Shown: positions 1 through 10,166 of the stretch, one piece after another
Position numbering within the stretch: the stretch's first letter is position 1
Layout of the letters: each line of letters begins with the position of its first letter
Assembly: GCF_003201565.1 (NCBI RefSeq)
Contig: NZ_QJJP01000015.1
Location: forward strand, 21,506-85,505
DNA: 64,000 nucleotides
Reading direction: 5' to 3'
Source: Nitrosomonas sp. Nm84
Lineage (GTDB): Bacteria > Pseudomonadota > Gammaproteobacteria > Burkholderiales > Nitrosomonadaceae
The notes under the pieces: model-generated
The model's input: the letters and a program-made list of their open reading frames with translations, nothing else
Databases searched by the model: none
What the model was told of the DNA's origin: nothing
Made by a program: the position numbers and the translations under genes

Positions 1-129
1 TAAAGCGTCTATAATCACGCCCGCATATTTATTCAGCAAAACACCTTGTAGTATAGAACACTCAACAAACTCAGCGCTGACATAGCACACACTCTTTTTA
101 TTTCTTTTTCTTTCGGAATATCCCACAGC

Positions 130-1500
130 ATGTACGGTATCTTGCAGCTTCCAAGATGGTTGTTATTTGCCATAACAAGTAGTATATTAATTTTTGCAGC
201 ACTTACAACGCATGCAGGTAATCTCCATGCTAATCATCCCAGGATTAAAAAATTATTTAACGATAGCAAGCTGCAATTTGGCGGCTGGATTCATGGTGGA
301 GCGACCTTTAATCCAAGCCAAACTAATGGATTCAATGGCCCGGTTATTTTTGCTGATCAGGCTAATCGGTTTCAGCTCAATCAATTGAATTTGTACATAC
401 GTCGCCCCGTCGTCTCACAAGGCACAGTATGGGATTTTGGTGGACGTTTCGATTTCATGTTTGGGACAGACGCCATCTTTACTCAAGCTTTTGGTGTTCC
501 AGCTTTTGATGTAAATTCCGGAGAACCTCTGAAAAGAAGTAATTGGGATCTCCATTTATGTTGTTCTTCCACACGAACGTATAGCACTGCCCTTCCGCAA
601 GCATACCTAGAAACCTATGTACCGATCGGCAATGGACTCAACATAAAATTGGGGCATTTTTATACCCCGACAGGCTTTGAAACCGTTCCAGCACCTGACA
701 ATTTCTTTTATACGCGCGCTTATACTCTGAATGTCGGCGAACCTTTTACTCATACAGGCATGCTGGCAAACTATTCCGTCAACAAAAACTGGCTTATCTT
801 AGGCGGTCCGATTACCGGCAGCGCTAATGGTGGATGGGATGGCGGATGGGATAAGCAATTAGGAAACTGGAGTGGACTTGCCGGCTTTACGTGGACTAGT
901 GATAATCGTGCAACCTCACTTCATTTCTCCGGCACCTATGGTGAGATTTCCACGCGAAGCAACGAACCTTGGGGATTTTATAACATTGTCTTGCAACACA
1001 GAATTACGCCTAAAACCCTATTGGTTCTGCACCATGTTTACGGGCTTGCAGGCGGCGTCTTGTTGAACAACCAGAAATACAGCAATGTAACAAAAGATGC
1101 GGAATGGTTTAGTGCGATTGCACATCTATACTATGACCTAACAGACAATCTGGCAATCGGTGCTCGGGGTGAATGGTATCGTGATAAAGTCGGTTTTCGC
1201 AATCCATCTCCGTTCCGTATAGCCGCCGCTACCAATGTCGTCCATGATAAAACAGTCAGCTATGCGGGTGACCTCAACAATGTAACCGTTGCACCGGCAG
1301 ATTATTATTCTATGACCGTGGGACTAAATTGGAAGGCAGCCAAAACTTTGAAGCTTGGATTGAATTTCTTAGAGAGACTGAATATTCGCCCCAATATTCG
1401 TTATGATCGAGTCGATGCCTATCATACAGCCGCTTATCGACCGTTTGGCGGAAACAAAGATCAGATTTTATTTTCACTCGACTTCGTATTACCCTTCTAG
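130..1500 (+). CDS. Outer-membrane beta-barrel porin (BBP2/OmpL-like)
   Basis: A 456-residue protein with an N-terminal signal segment (hydrophobic residues about 9-27, likely cleavage after the AHA-like THAG region). The rest is rich in alternating aromatic/polar strands such as YLETYVPIG and LGLNFLERLN, and it ends in LPF, the terminal phenylalanine typical of outer-membrane barrels. The pattern fits the putative beta-barrel porin-2 family, so passive solute transport across the outer membrane is the likely role; the substrate is unknown. No strong ribosome binding site is visible before the ATG. The stop codon TAG lies inside the end of a dispersed repeat (1497-1630), so the repeat appears to supply the gene's terminus. 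No functional partner is adjacent. Confidence 0.8.
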   Translation: MYGILQLPRWLLFAITSSILIFAALTTHAGNLHANHPRIKKLFNDSKLQFGGWIHGGATFNPSQTNGFNGPVIFADQANRFQLNQLNLYIRRPVVSQGTVWDFGGRFDFMFGTDAIFTQAFGVPAFDVNSGEPLKRSNWDLHLCCSSTRTYSTALPQAYLETYVPIGNGLNIKLGHFYTPTGFETVPAPDNFFYTRAYTLNVGEPFTHTGMLANYSVNKNWLILGGPITGSANGGWDGGWDKQLGNWSGLAGFTWTSDNRATSLHFSGTYGEISTRSNEPWGFYNIVLQHRITPKTLLVLHHVYGLAGGVLLNNQKYSNVTKDAEWFSAIAHLYYDLTDNLAIGARGEWYRDKVGFRNPSPFRIAAATNVVHDKTVSYAGDLNNVTVAPADYYSMTVGLNWKAAKTLKLGLNFLERLNIRPNIRYDRVDAYHTAAYRPFGGNKDQILFSLDFVLPF

Positions 1501-1630
1501 CAGGCGTTGAAAAACTACCTATGACGTTAAAAACAAGCTCAAAATACTCATTTTATTACGCACAAGCTGCACTTCCTTACCTGTTTTGCTTGTTATCGAC
1601 TGCCTCGGAACGTCTTTCAACGCCTGCTGT
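1497..1630 (-). repeat. Dispersed repeat, copy A, with 14-bp inverted ends
   Basis: AGCAGGCGTTGAAA at 1499-1512 is repeated exactly inverted at 1615-1628. Read on the minus strand, the interior carries GAGGCAGTCGAT (1595-1606) and AAAACAGG (1580-1587) in the same order as in copy B at 2152-2292. It has no coding capacity and resembles a miniature inverted-repeat element. It overlaps the porin stop codon. Confidence 0.6.
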
Positions 1631-1665
1631 AGGTGTTAGTTCAAATTGACACATGCATGTCATAG

Positions 1666-2052
1666 TTACTGCTTTTTTATAATACTAGGCGGTTTGCAAT
1701 AAAACCGCGCTGAAAACTCTGCGCTACGCTGCCTATTTCTAATGACATCCCCCCCTTCGTTAACACATACCCTGATAGAATTATCCAAATTCGGGAAATA
1801 CTCGTTGGATCCGGGTTGTGCTGAAGTTGGTGGAACTTTTTCTCTTATTCTAGCGCACAATTCAGGTTCATCGGGTTTTGACGGAGCACCCTCCATGGCA
1901 GGTAATGGGCAAAGATTACAAGGATCCCCCGGGCATAAACATCCTTTACAGCTCGCATGCGCTGATAAAGACCATACAGTCAATCCCAAACCACAAAAAA
2001 GAAACAAGCTTACTTTAATCGCAGACCATACAAATATTTTCATTTTTTTCAT
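1666..2052 (-). CDS. Small Cys-rich secreted protein, unknown function
   Basis: About 128 residues from the ATG at 2052 (an upstream in-frame ATG at 2112 would add 20 residues that do not look like a signal peptide). The start is chosen because a Lys-rich n-region and a long hydrophobic core follow directly and end in AHAS, a typical signal-peptidase site. The mature N-terminus begins with a cysteine cluster, SCKGCLCPGDPCNLC (CxxCxC-x4-CxxC), and two further cysteines lie downstream. The pattern suggests metal binding or multiple disulphides in the periplasm. I recognise no family. It sits alone between the two repeat copies, convergent with the porin. Confidence 0.5.
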   Translation of the reverse strand: MKKMKIFVWSAIKVSLFLFCGLGLTVWSLSAHASCKGCLCPGDPCNLCPLPAMEGAPSKPDEPELCARIREKVPPTSAQPGSNEYFPNLDNSIRVCVNEGGDVIRNRQRSAEFSARFYCKPPSIIKKQ

Positions 2053-2151
2053 AAAAATTTCTATTCCATCGCATAAATTGCAACTATTGATTCTAAATGA
2101 CTTATACTTCATCTAGGTTATCGTAATTCCATTATAAATGTTCGTTTTATA

Positions 2152-2292
2152 ACTTACTGCTTATTAGAAAAAACATTTATGAGGCAGTCGATGCTAGACA
2201 AAAACAGGCGAGAAGACACAGTTTATTAAGCATTTTTAGCCTGTTTTAACACTGTAGCGACGACGCGGATAGTTTCTTCAACAGCCTGCTAG
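2152..2292 (+). repeat. Dispersed repeat, copy B
   Basis: Shares with copy A, in the same order, GAGGCAGTCGAT (2181-2192), AAAACAGG (2201-2208), an ATTTTTAGC/TGTTTT block and the end TTCAACAGCCTGCTAG (2277-2292). The left end is degenerate, so the terminal inverted repeat is no longer obvious. Opposite orientation to copy A. The rest of the 2113-2572 gap shows no other recognisable feature. Confidence 0.55.
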
Positions 2293-2572
2293 ATACATTT
2301 TTAATAAGAAGTTATTTAACCTTATACCAATGATAAACAAAGGCGCGTGCTTTTTGACAAACTGATTTTAACTCAATACCCTATTTATGCATGGATCAAT
2401 TACTTGAAATTCAAAAATGGCATTCATTCGATTCTATAATGACTCATATTGCGTATTGGAAAAATGCATCAGCACCTCAATTTTTGTTTCACGTGATCAA
2501 AAATTCATTCCTTTCTTAGCATACGAATTCGCAGAATGAATTCAATCGACATCAATGATTTTAAGGACAATG

Positions 2573-2938
2573 ATGAAGACTATTTTCAATAATAACATCG
2601 GATTATTTATTAACGCTTGCTTCGCCTTACTTTTAAGCATCGTGTATATGCCATTTGCAAATGCAGAAGCCATCGAGCATCTGCAGAAAAGCGCCAGCAA
2701 TGCTTATGAGCGCATGATACAAGCCAAACAATCTGCTGAAACACTCGCTAAAGATGCAGCGTTTGGAGAAAAGAAAGTAACTTCTATCAAACAAAAACTG
2801 TCAGCGGCTGAGGAAGAAGCAGCAATTGCTCGGAAAAAATCTGAACAGGCTAACGCATTACTGGAACAAGCAACTAATCAGTGGAAACAAGCCACTGATA
2901 CCTTAGCTAATGAATGGGGAAAAACTGAAAGAAGATAA
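2573..2938 (+). CDS. Small periplasmic coiled-coil protein, unknown
   Basis: About 121 residues from the ATG at 2573, which has AAGGA at 2563-2567 at good spacing; ATGs at 2555 and 2570 are in frame but badly placed relative to that site. The signal peptide covers about residues 1-31 and ends in FANAEA. The mature part is almost wholly charged alpha-helix rich in Ala, Lys, Glu and Gln with heptad-like spacing, as in small periplasmic coiled-coil proteins (Lpp- or OmpH-like in style, not in sequence). No cysteine of a lipobox is present, so it is probably soluble. It is not in an operon: the next gene is convergent. Confidence 0.55.
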   Translation: MKTIFNNNIGLFINACFALLLSIVYMPFANAEAIEHLQKSASNAYERMIQAKQSAETLAKDAAFGEKKVTSIKQKLSAAEEEAAIARKKSEQANALLEQATNQWKQATDTLANEWGKTERR

Positions 2939-2959
2939 TTAAAACCTATTTGACTATTG

Positions 2960-3388
2960 CTATCGTTGCAGAATCATTTTGACATGCGGAATTCCCGCAT
3001 CCATAAATTCTTTCCCATGCGCCTGAAATCCAAACTTTTCGTAGAATCGAACAGCAGCCGTTTGCGCATTTAGTATGGCTTTGGGTATTCCTCGATTGCT
3101 TACTTCTTCCAGTACTTTTAGCATCATGGCCCTGCCGATCCCTATCCCACGCCATTCTTTTAATACCGCCATACGTCCGATATGCCCATCCGGTAACAAT
3201 CGTACAGTTCCTACGGGCTGTCCGTCAGCATTAAATGCAAGCACATGCGTGCTGATTATATCAAACTCATCCCATTCGAGCTCTTCCGGAACTCGCTGCT
3301 CATGAATAAAAACCGCTGTTCGAATCATACGTAAAGCAGATGCTTCGTCTTCCCAATCTACTATGCGTAACCGATGAAAATGTTGCAT
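2960..3388 (-). CDS. GNAT-family N-acetyltransferase
   Basis: 142 residues, about the size of a single GNAT domain. The acetyl-CoA binding motif A is visible as RGIGIGRAMM (near residue 80), and the C-terminal FYEKFGF is the usual motif B element. The N-terminal segment with VFIHEQRVPEELEWD resembles the YjcF/ElaA-type subgroup of small acetyltransferases. Substrate unknown. It is the last gene of the minus-strand run that includes purA, 23 bases downstream of it, so it may be co-transcribed with hisZ and purA. Confidence 0.8.
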   Translation of the reverse strand: MQHFHRLRIVDWEDEASALRMIRTAVFIHEQRVPEELEWDEFDIISTHVLAFNADGQPVGTVRLLPDGHIGRMAVLKEWRGIGIGRAMMLKVLEEVSNRGIPKAILNAQTAAVRFYEKFGFQAHGKEFMDAGIPHVKMILQR

Positions 3389-3411
3389 AAAATCATTTCC
3401 ACGATAGATTA

Positions 3412-4719
<1,308 letters not shown>

Positions 4720-4743
4720 CTAAATAACTCTATTTCTAAAAAA

Positions 4744-5910
4744 TTAGATTTCTGCAACAATCCACTGTTCATTATGCAATACTAACTGCCTGTCACAGTT
4801 CAAAGATTCATTGTTTTGCCCTGGCAATTCCATGATGACTATGTGCCCTGCTTTACGTAACTGTTCAATCTTAGCTTCTAATTCTGTATCTTTTTTCTGG
4901 AAAGGTGCGCGTATTCCTTTTGGATATGCTTTGGGTCTGACTAATTTGGATAACTCTCTTAGGTCCATGCTAAAGCCAGTTGCCGGTCGTGCTCGCCCAA
5001 AAGCTTTACCAATCTCATCATAACGCCCACCTAAAGCAATAGCGTTTGAACTCCCGTTGGCATAAGCAGCAAAAACAACACCTGTGTGATAATGATACCC
5101 ACGTAAATCAGCCAAATCGAATGAAATCTTATCGACAGTTGGCTTTAATTCTTCCTCAATGATATTAAGTTCATTAAGTGCTATCTTTATTTCAGGGTAA
5201 TCTGGTAATCGTTCACTGGCATGTATCAGAATTTCTTTATCACCATATAAATCAGGTAACAGCATCAATGCCTCACGAGCATGTTTTGGCAACTTTATAC
5301 ACAATTCCTGTAGCGTTGAAATATCTTTTGCTTGCAAAACTGAGAATAATTCGGTTTCGAGTTCTCGCGATATACCCGCACCTTTAATTAATCCCCGGAA
5401 AACTGCCACATGCCCAAGATCCAGTTGAATTTCACCCACACCTGAAACAGATAAACATTGCAACATAAGCCGTTGAACTTCGAGATCGCTTTCCAAACCG
5501 GAGTGACCATAAAGTTCCGCGCCAATCTGCAATGGCTCTCGCGTCTGTGTTATTCCGGATGGTACGGTATGCAGCACACTATTGGCATAACATAAGCGTG
5601 TTATTCCTGCACAATTCAGCAAATGCGCATCAATCCTGGCAACTTGTGGCGTCATATCAGCACGCAAACCCATCATGCGCCCACTCAGTTGGTCGATCAC
5701 TTTAAACATTTGCAGATCCATGTCACTGCCACTACCGGATAATAGCGACTCCACATACTCCAATAAGGGCGGAATGACCTGTTGGTAACCATTCACCAGC
5801 AATAAATCAATGATTTGCCGACGTACTATCTCAATATGAAGTGTTTCTACAGGTAATATATCTTCGACATATTCTGGAAGTAACCAATTACGCATAGTCA
5901 TGTTCGACAA
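4744..5910 (-). CDS. hisZ: ATP phosphoribosyltransferase regulatory subunit
   Basis: 388 residues. HisZ is a catalytically inactive paralogue of histidyl-tRNA synthetase that activates the short form of HisG in the first step of histidine synthesis. The class II synthetase-like core is seen in residues 1-320, including the GLRADMTPQVARI motif 2 region and ALGGRYDEIGKAFGR. The C-terminal anticodon-binding domain is missing and the tRNA-histidine contact motifs are incomplete, which separates it from HisS. It sits between the DUF2065 gene (34-base gap) and purA. hisG is not in this window. Confidence 0.93.
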   Translation of the reverse strand: MSNMTMRNWLLPEYVEDILPVETLHIEIVRRQIIDLLLVNGYQQVIPPLLEYVESLLSGSGSDMDLQMFKVIDQLSGRMMGLRADMTPQVARIDAHLLNCAGITRLCYANSVLHTVPSGITQTREPLQIGAELYGHSGLESDLEVQRLMLQCLSVSGVGEIQLDLGHVAVFRGLIKGAGISRELETELFSVLQAKDISTLQELCIKLPKHAREALMLLPDLYGDKEILIHASERLPDYPEIKIALNELNIIEEELKPTVDKISFDLADLRGYHYHTGVVFAAYANGSSNAIALGGRYDEIGKAFGRARPATGFSMDLRELSKLVRPKAYPKGIRAPFQKKDTELEAKIEQLRKAGHIVIMELPGQNNESLNCDRQLVLHNEQWIVAEI

Positions 5911-5944
5911 ACATCAATCAATAAAAAGAATTGAGAACAGCAAA

Positions 5945-6130
5945 TTAGCTTACGATAAGGAGTAGCATTAATCCAATCAACATCGAAGTCAGGCCTATAA
6001 AACGTATTTGACTATCATTAATTTCGATTAACTTTCTAAATGCTTCTCGCCAAGTGCTGGGAGATAAAAATGGCAGCATTCCTTCTAGAATCAACATCAA
6101 TGCAACTGCAATCAGAAAAGTTTCCCACAT
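5945..6130 (-). CDS. DUF2065 (YjeT-like) inner-membrane protein
   Basis: 61 residues with two predicted membrane segments (about 4-23 and 43-60) and the family's MLPFLSPSTWREAF stretch between them. Function unknown. In many Proteobacteria this small gene lies between hflC and hisZ/purA, exactly as here, which supports the identification despite its size. Confidence 0.85.
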   Translation of the reverse strand: MWETFLIAVALMLILEGMLPFLSPSTWREAFRKLIEINDSQIRFIGLTSMLIGLMLLLIVS

Positions 6131-6182
6131 ATAACAGCGACTCCTGATTAATCAATTTCTCACTGCACTTTCAAAAAATAAA

Positions 6183-6247
6183 CAAAAAAATTAAGAGGTT
6201 CTGTTGTAATCGAGTATAAAATTAACCGCGATTTCCAGAACCTCTTA
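6183..6247 (-). terminator. Hairpin with T-run after hflC
   Basis: TAAGAGGTTCTG at 6192-6203 is perfectly inverted at 6236-6247 with a 32-base loop. On the minus strand the stem is followed by ATTTTTTTG. This is the form of a Rho-independent terminator, placed between hflC (ending 6392) and the DUF2065-hisZ-purA genes. The loop is longer than usual, so it may attenuate rather than stop read-through. The rest of 6131-6391 shows nothing else. Confidence 0.6.
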
Positions 6248-6391
6248 GAAAGTTACTGCAAAACAAAATTATATTCCTATTTACAAGAGCACCGCCCTAG
6301 ATTCGGAAATAGCTCTCTATCTTATGAGCATGACATTTCCAGCAGGGTCTCTGAACAATAAATATCTTTTTATTCAGTCAGTTCTTAATTA

Positions 6392-7267
6392 TCATTTACC
6401 AACATCAGGATTCTTCAAATATTTGAAGAAGTCGGAAGTCGGTTCAAGAACCATCATATCTCCCTTGTTCTTGAACGATTGTTTATACGCATCCATGCTA
6501 CGCCAGAAAGCATAAAACTCCGCATCTTTCTGAAAAGCCGCCGCATAAGTCGCAGCCGCTTGACTATCGCCATCACCCATTGTTTTCTGAGCTTCACGAT
6601 AAGCTTCTGCCAAAATAACTTCCCGCTGCCTGTCAGCATCAGCACGAATCTTCTCAGATTCAGCTGCACCGGTAGAGCGCAATTCATTGGCCACTCTTTT
6701 TCGTTCCGCTTCCATACGTCTATAAACAGATTCACTAACCTCTTGCGGCAGATCTACACGTTTCAAGCGCACATCAACAACTTCCACACCAATTGAGCGA
6801 GCATCATTGTCTGCTTTCTGACGCATAATCTCCATAATGACGTCCCGTTCACCTGAAACCACATCATGAACCGTTCGATTACCAAATTCGTCACGCAAAC
6901 TGGCATTTATGGTTTGTGCTAAACGCGTTTGCGCCAGACCTTCATCCCCACGTACACTAATATAATATTGCTTGACATCAACAATGCGCCACTTAACGAA
7001 CAAGTCTACTAAAACGTTCTTCTTTTCTGATGTAATAAAACGTTCCGGTTCTTCCGTGTTCATGGTCAGAATACGTTTCTCAAAATAACGCACATTCTGT
7101 GCTAAAGGAATTTTGAAATATAAACCCGGTTCAGTTTTAACATCGATCACTTCCCCCAATTGAAATAGAATTGCCTGTTGTCGCTCATCTACAATATAGA
7201 TAGCTGAACTTCCCAGAAAAAAAACGGCAATAATTATGCCTGAAAATACTGATGTAAAATTTTTCAT
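6392..7267 (-). CDS. hflC: FtsH protease modulator HflC
   Basis: 291 residues: an N-terminal membrane anchor (about residues 5-24) followed by an SPFH/band-7 domain starting at VDERQQAILFQLGEV, then a long Ala/Glu/Arg helix. HflC forms, with HflK, a large periplasmic cage around the FtsH protease and modulates degradation of membrane proteins. Its start directly abuts the hflK stop codon, indicating coupled translation. Confidence 0.95.
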   Translation of the reverse strand: MKNFTSVFSGIIIAVFFLGSSAIYIVDERQQAILFQLGEVIDVKTEPGLYFKIPLAQNVRYFEKRILTMNTEEPERFITSEKKNVLVDLFVKWRIVDVKQYYISVRGDEGLAQTRLAQTINASLRDEFGNRTVHDVVSGERDVIMEIMRQKADNDARSIGVEVVDVRLKRVDLPQEVSESVYRRMEAERKRVANELRSTGAAESEKIRADADRQREVILAEAYREAQKTMGDGDSQAAATYAAAFQKDAEFYAFWRSMDAYKQSFKNKGDMMVLEPTSDFFKYLKNPDVGK

Positions 7268-8443
7268 CTATCTAATCTCCCGTTCACGACTGCGAAAAGA
7301 TTCTCGTGTCCGTATACTGTTGTCAGATGCGGATTCCTGTGCTGAAGGTTGCACAGCTACCGGTGCTGGTGTGGATCCAGTCATTTGAATTAATTTATCC
7401 AACGGTAAATACAGTAGATTATTGCCGCTCTTCTGATCAACCAGAATCTTACTGGTATTAGAAAGTACTTGCTGCATCATATCCAAATACAAGCGCTCAC
7501 GGGTCACTGTGGGCGCTTTGCTATATTCAACCAGGATCTGTTCAAAACGTCTGGCGTCACCTTCCGCACTTACAATGACGCGCTGCTTATACCCTTCAGA
7601 TTCTTGAATTAATCGGGCCGCATTACCGACAGCTCTTGGAATGACGTCATTAGCATAAGCTTGGCCTTCATTTTTTTGCCGTTCCCTATCTTGCCCGGCT
7701 TTCACTGCATCATCAAACGCAGCCTGAACTTGTTCCGGCGGTTGTGCATTTTGCATCGTTACTTTACTGATAGAAATACCTATTTCATAGCGATCTAGAA
7801 TCTTTTGCATTAACTGCGTTGCTTTAGCAGCCACTTGCTCGCGACCTTCGTAGAGAACATAATCCATTTTGCTTTTGCCGATGACTTGTCTAATTGCAGT
7901 TTCTGCAGCCTGCAAAACTGCATCATCAGGACTTCTATTTTTAAATAAAAACTTCTCTGGATCATTCAAAATATACTGCACCGCAAACTGGATATCGATG
8001 ATGTTTTCATCATCAGTCAGCATCAATGATTCCCTGAGTACTTTACTCCTCACATTGTTACGGTAGCCAATTTCAACCGTACGAACTTGACTGACATTCA
8101 CTATCTCCACTTTTTCAACGGGATAAGGTAGGTGCCAACGTAAACCTGCTGGAGCGGTTTCTACAAATTGACCGAAGCGTAATACAACACCTCTATGTCC
8201 CTCTTCGACAATATAGAATCCACTGCCCAACCACACCACTACTAACAAACCCAATATTAATGCAATATTACCGCCACTTTGCTGCTTCGGAGCTTTATCA
8301 CGTGGCCCATCATCATCCCCGCCACCTTTTTTTTGTCCAAAAATATTATTAATCTTTTTATTGACATTGCGCAGCACGTCGTCCAGATCTGGTGGACCAG
8401 AATCACCTTTATTTTTTCCCCACTGTGGATCATTTAATCCCAT
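7268..8443 (-). CDS. hflK: FtsH protease modulator HflK
   Basis: 391 residues. The N-terminal cytoplasmic tail is Gly/Asp/Lys-rich (residues 1-55), one membrane segment covers about 59-77, and the SPFH domain begins at IVEEGHRGVVLRFGQF. The C-terminal tail is Ser/Arg-rich. It partners HflC in the FtsH-HflKC complex. AGGA precedes the ATG at suitable spacing. The gene lies 21 bases after hflX, in the conserved hfq-hflX-hflK-hflC order. Confidence 0.95.
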   Translation of the reverse strand: MGLNDPQWGKNKGDSGPPDLDDVLRNVNKKINNIFGQKKGGGDDDGPRDKAPKQQSGGNIALILGLLVVVWLGSGFYIVEEGHRGVVLRFGQFVETAPAGLRWHLPYPVEKVEIVNVSQVRTVEIGYRNNVRSKVLRESLMLTDDENIIDIQFAVQYILNDPEKFLFKNRSPDDAVLQAAETAIRQVIGKSKMDYVLYEGREQVAAKATQLMQKILDRYEIGISISKVTMQNAQPPEQVQAAFDDAVKAGQDRERQKNEGQAYANDVIPRAVGNAARLIQESEGYKQRVIVSAEGDARRFEQILVEYSKAPTVTRERLYLDMMQQVLSNTSKILVDQKSGNNLLYLPLDKLIQMTGSTPAPVAVQPSAQESASDNSIRTRESFRSREREIR

Positions 8444-8464
8444 AATAATTCCTGTTTTGTTCGT

Positions 8465-9637
8465 TCAAAAAAATCCTTGTACCGTAGCACAGCCTTCAGT
8501 TATTTTCTTTGTATCGGTCGATTCTTCATACATTTTTTTGGAGTTTTCTGCGCTTGCTTCTGTCAATGCTTGCCTTACAAACTCTATACCCTCGCCTGTT
8601 TTTGCACTTAAACGAATGCGTGATATTCTATCATATTCATCACGCCCGCAACCTTTACCGTCTAAAGACAAGTCAGTTAAATCAATCTTGTTCAGGATTA
8701 AAATCTGAGGAATAGAATCAGCACCAATCTCCTTTAATATTTTGTTAACCTCTTCAACTTGTTCATCCCGATTGGGGCTGCTGGCATCTATCACATGAAG
8801 CAGTATATCAGCTTGAACAGTCTCTTCAAGCGTCGCACGAAATGCCGCAACCAAGGTGTGCGGCAATTCACGAATAAACCCTACTGTATCCGAAATTACA
8901 ACTGAGCTGCTCGGTGTAAGAAACAATTTTCGTGTTGTTGTATCCAATGTGGCAAACAGCTGATCTGCAGTATACGATTGTGCACGTGTCAATTTATTAA
9001 ATAATGTCGATTTCCCCGCATTGGTATAACCAACTATGGACACCGACAATACATTGGTGCGCTGCCTTGATCGTCTTTGTACATTACGTTGACGCTGTAA
9101 GGTTGCAAGCTTCTCTTTAAGTAACTTAACTCGCTTTCTAATTAACCTTCGATCTGTTTCTAATTGGGTTTCACCGGGACCACGCAAGCCTATACCACCT
9201 TTTTGTCTTTCTAAATGAGTCCATCCCCGCACTAATCGAGTTGCCAGATGCTCAAGTTGTGCCAATTCAACCTGCAGCTTTCCCTCATAGCTCTTAGCTC
9301 GCTGAGCGAAAATATCCAGAATTAGGCTAGTGCGATCAATAACATTGCAATTCAAACGTACAGACAAATTACGTTGCTGAGCCGGTGATAAATCATGGTT
9401 AAAAATAACCAATGGCACTTTATTCTGCATGATTACTTGCGCCAATTCTTCGACTTTGCCGCTTCCAATGTAGGTCGTAGGGTCAGGTCGGGCACGCTTT
9501 CCTTCAATAACTGCTACTACTTGGAGCTTACTGCTGAGGGCCAGCTGCTGTAATTCTTGCACGCGATCGACATGATCACCATTGCCAAAATCAAGGCTAA
9601 CTAAGACAGCTTTATCCGCTACGGGCAATTTATGCAT
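8465..9637 (-). CDS. hflX: Ribosome-associated GTPase HflX
   Basis: 390 residues. HflX binds the 50S subunit and splits stalled or heat-damaged 70S ribosomes. The N-terminal HflX domain contains the conserved GPGETQLETDRR stretch (about 153-164), followed by a basic coiled region. The G domain has G1 GYTNAGKS (203-210), G2 in the LDTTTRK segment, G3 DTVG, G4 NKID and the SAKTGEGI G5 element. It lies 21 bases downstream of hfq. Confidence 0.96.
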   Translation of the reverse strand: MHKLPVADKAVLVSLDFGNGDHVDRVQELQQLALSSKLQVVAVIEGKRARPDPTTYIGSGKVEELAQVIMQNKVPLVIFNHDLSPAQQRNLSVRLNCNVIDRTSLILDIFAQRAKSYEGKLQVELAQLEHLATRLVRGWTHLERQKGGIGLRGPGETQLETDRRLIRKRVKLLKEKLATLQRQRNVQRRSRQRTNVLSVSIVGYTNAGKSTLFNKLTRAQSYTADQLFATLDTTTRKLFLTPSSSVVISDTVGFIRELPHTLVAAFRATLEETVQADILLHVIDASSPNRDEQVEEVNKILKEIGADSIPQILILNKIDLTDLSLDGKGCGRDEYDRISRIRLSAKTGEGIEFVRQALTEASAENSKKMYEESTDTKKITEGCATVQGFF

Positions 9638-9658
9638 ACCTGAATCATTATTCAGGCA

Positions 9659-9904
9659 CTAAGTGTCATGTGCTTCCACTGTTTCAATCGGCATGGTAAC
9701 CGCTCTTGCAGGCACCACTGTAGAAATTGCATGTTTATATACCATTTGCGTCACTGAGTTTTTTAACAGCACCACATATTGATCAAACGAATCAATTTGT
9801 CCTTGCAATTTGATACCATTCACCAAATAGATTGATACCGGAATATGTTCTTTACGCAATATATTCAGAAATGGATCTTGCAGTAACTGTCCCTTGTTAC
9901 CCAT
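9659..9904 (-). CDS. hfq: RNA chaperone Hfq
   Basis: 81 residues, a short-tailed Hfq. The Sm1 motif ([20 protein letters not shown] onward) and the Sm2 motif [12 protein letters not shown] are intact, including the YKHA surface used for U-rich RNA. The C-terminal tail is only about 15 residues, as usual in Betaproteobacteria. It forms a hexamer that pairs small RNAs with mRNAs. A GGGAG ribosome binding site precedes the ATG. It is the first gene of the hfq-hflXKC block. Confidence 0.97.
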   Translation of the reverse strand: MGNKGQLLQDPFLNILRKEHIPVSIYLVNGIKLQGQIDSFDQYVVLLKNSVTQMVYKHAISTVVPARAVTMPIETVEAHDT

Positions 9905-10166
9905 GGGTAACTCCCTATTCTAATTATTGGTTATCGGAATAGTGACTCTACTTGATTTTTTAATGTAAATCTACATTAGATTGCACCAACACTGCAACAC
10001 CTTGATTTGGCATTAACTCCCAACCATTATGAGAACTGTCAAAATTTATGTTTACTCTATTCTTACGATATTTCAAGCACCCAAACTGGATTTCCAGTCT
10101 GGATACTTAAATTGCATTCATCGCTTCAATGACAAGATTTAAAAAACCGTCTTTTAATTCAGACAA

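Noticed and set aside
1742..2116. 124-codon plus-strand frame opposite the Cys-rich protein
   Set aside because: No ribosome binding site or signal peptide; the minus-strand frame has a clear export signal.
10081..10102. Hairpin downstream of the cytochrome c peroxidase gene as terminator
   Set aside because: CCAAACTGG/CCAGTCTGG forms a stem, but no T-run follows on the coding strand and it is 65 bases after the stop.
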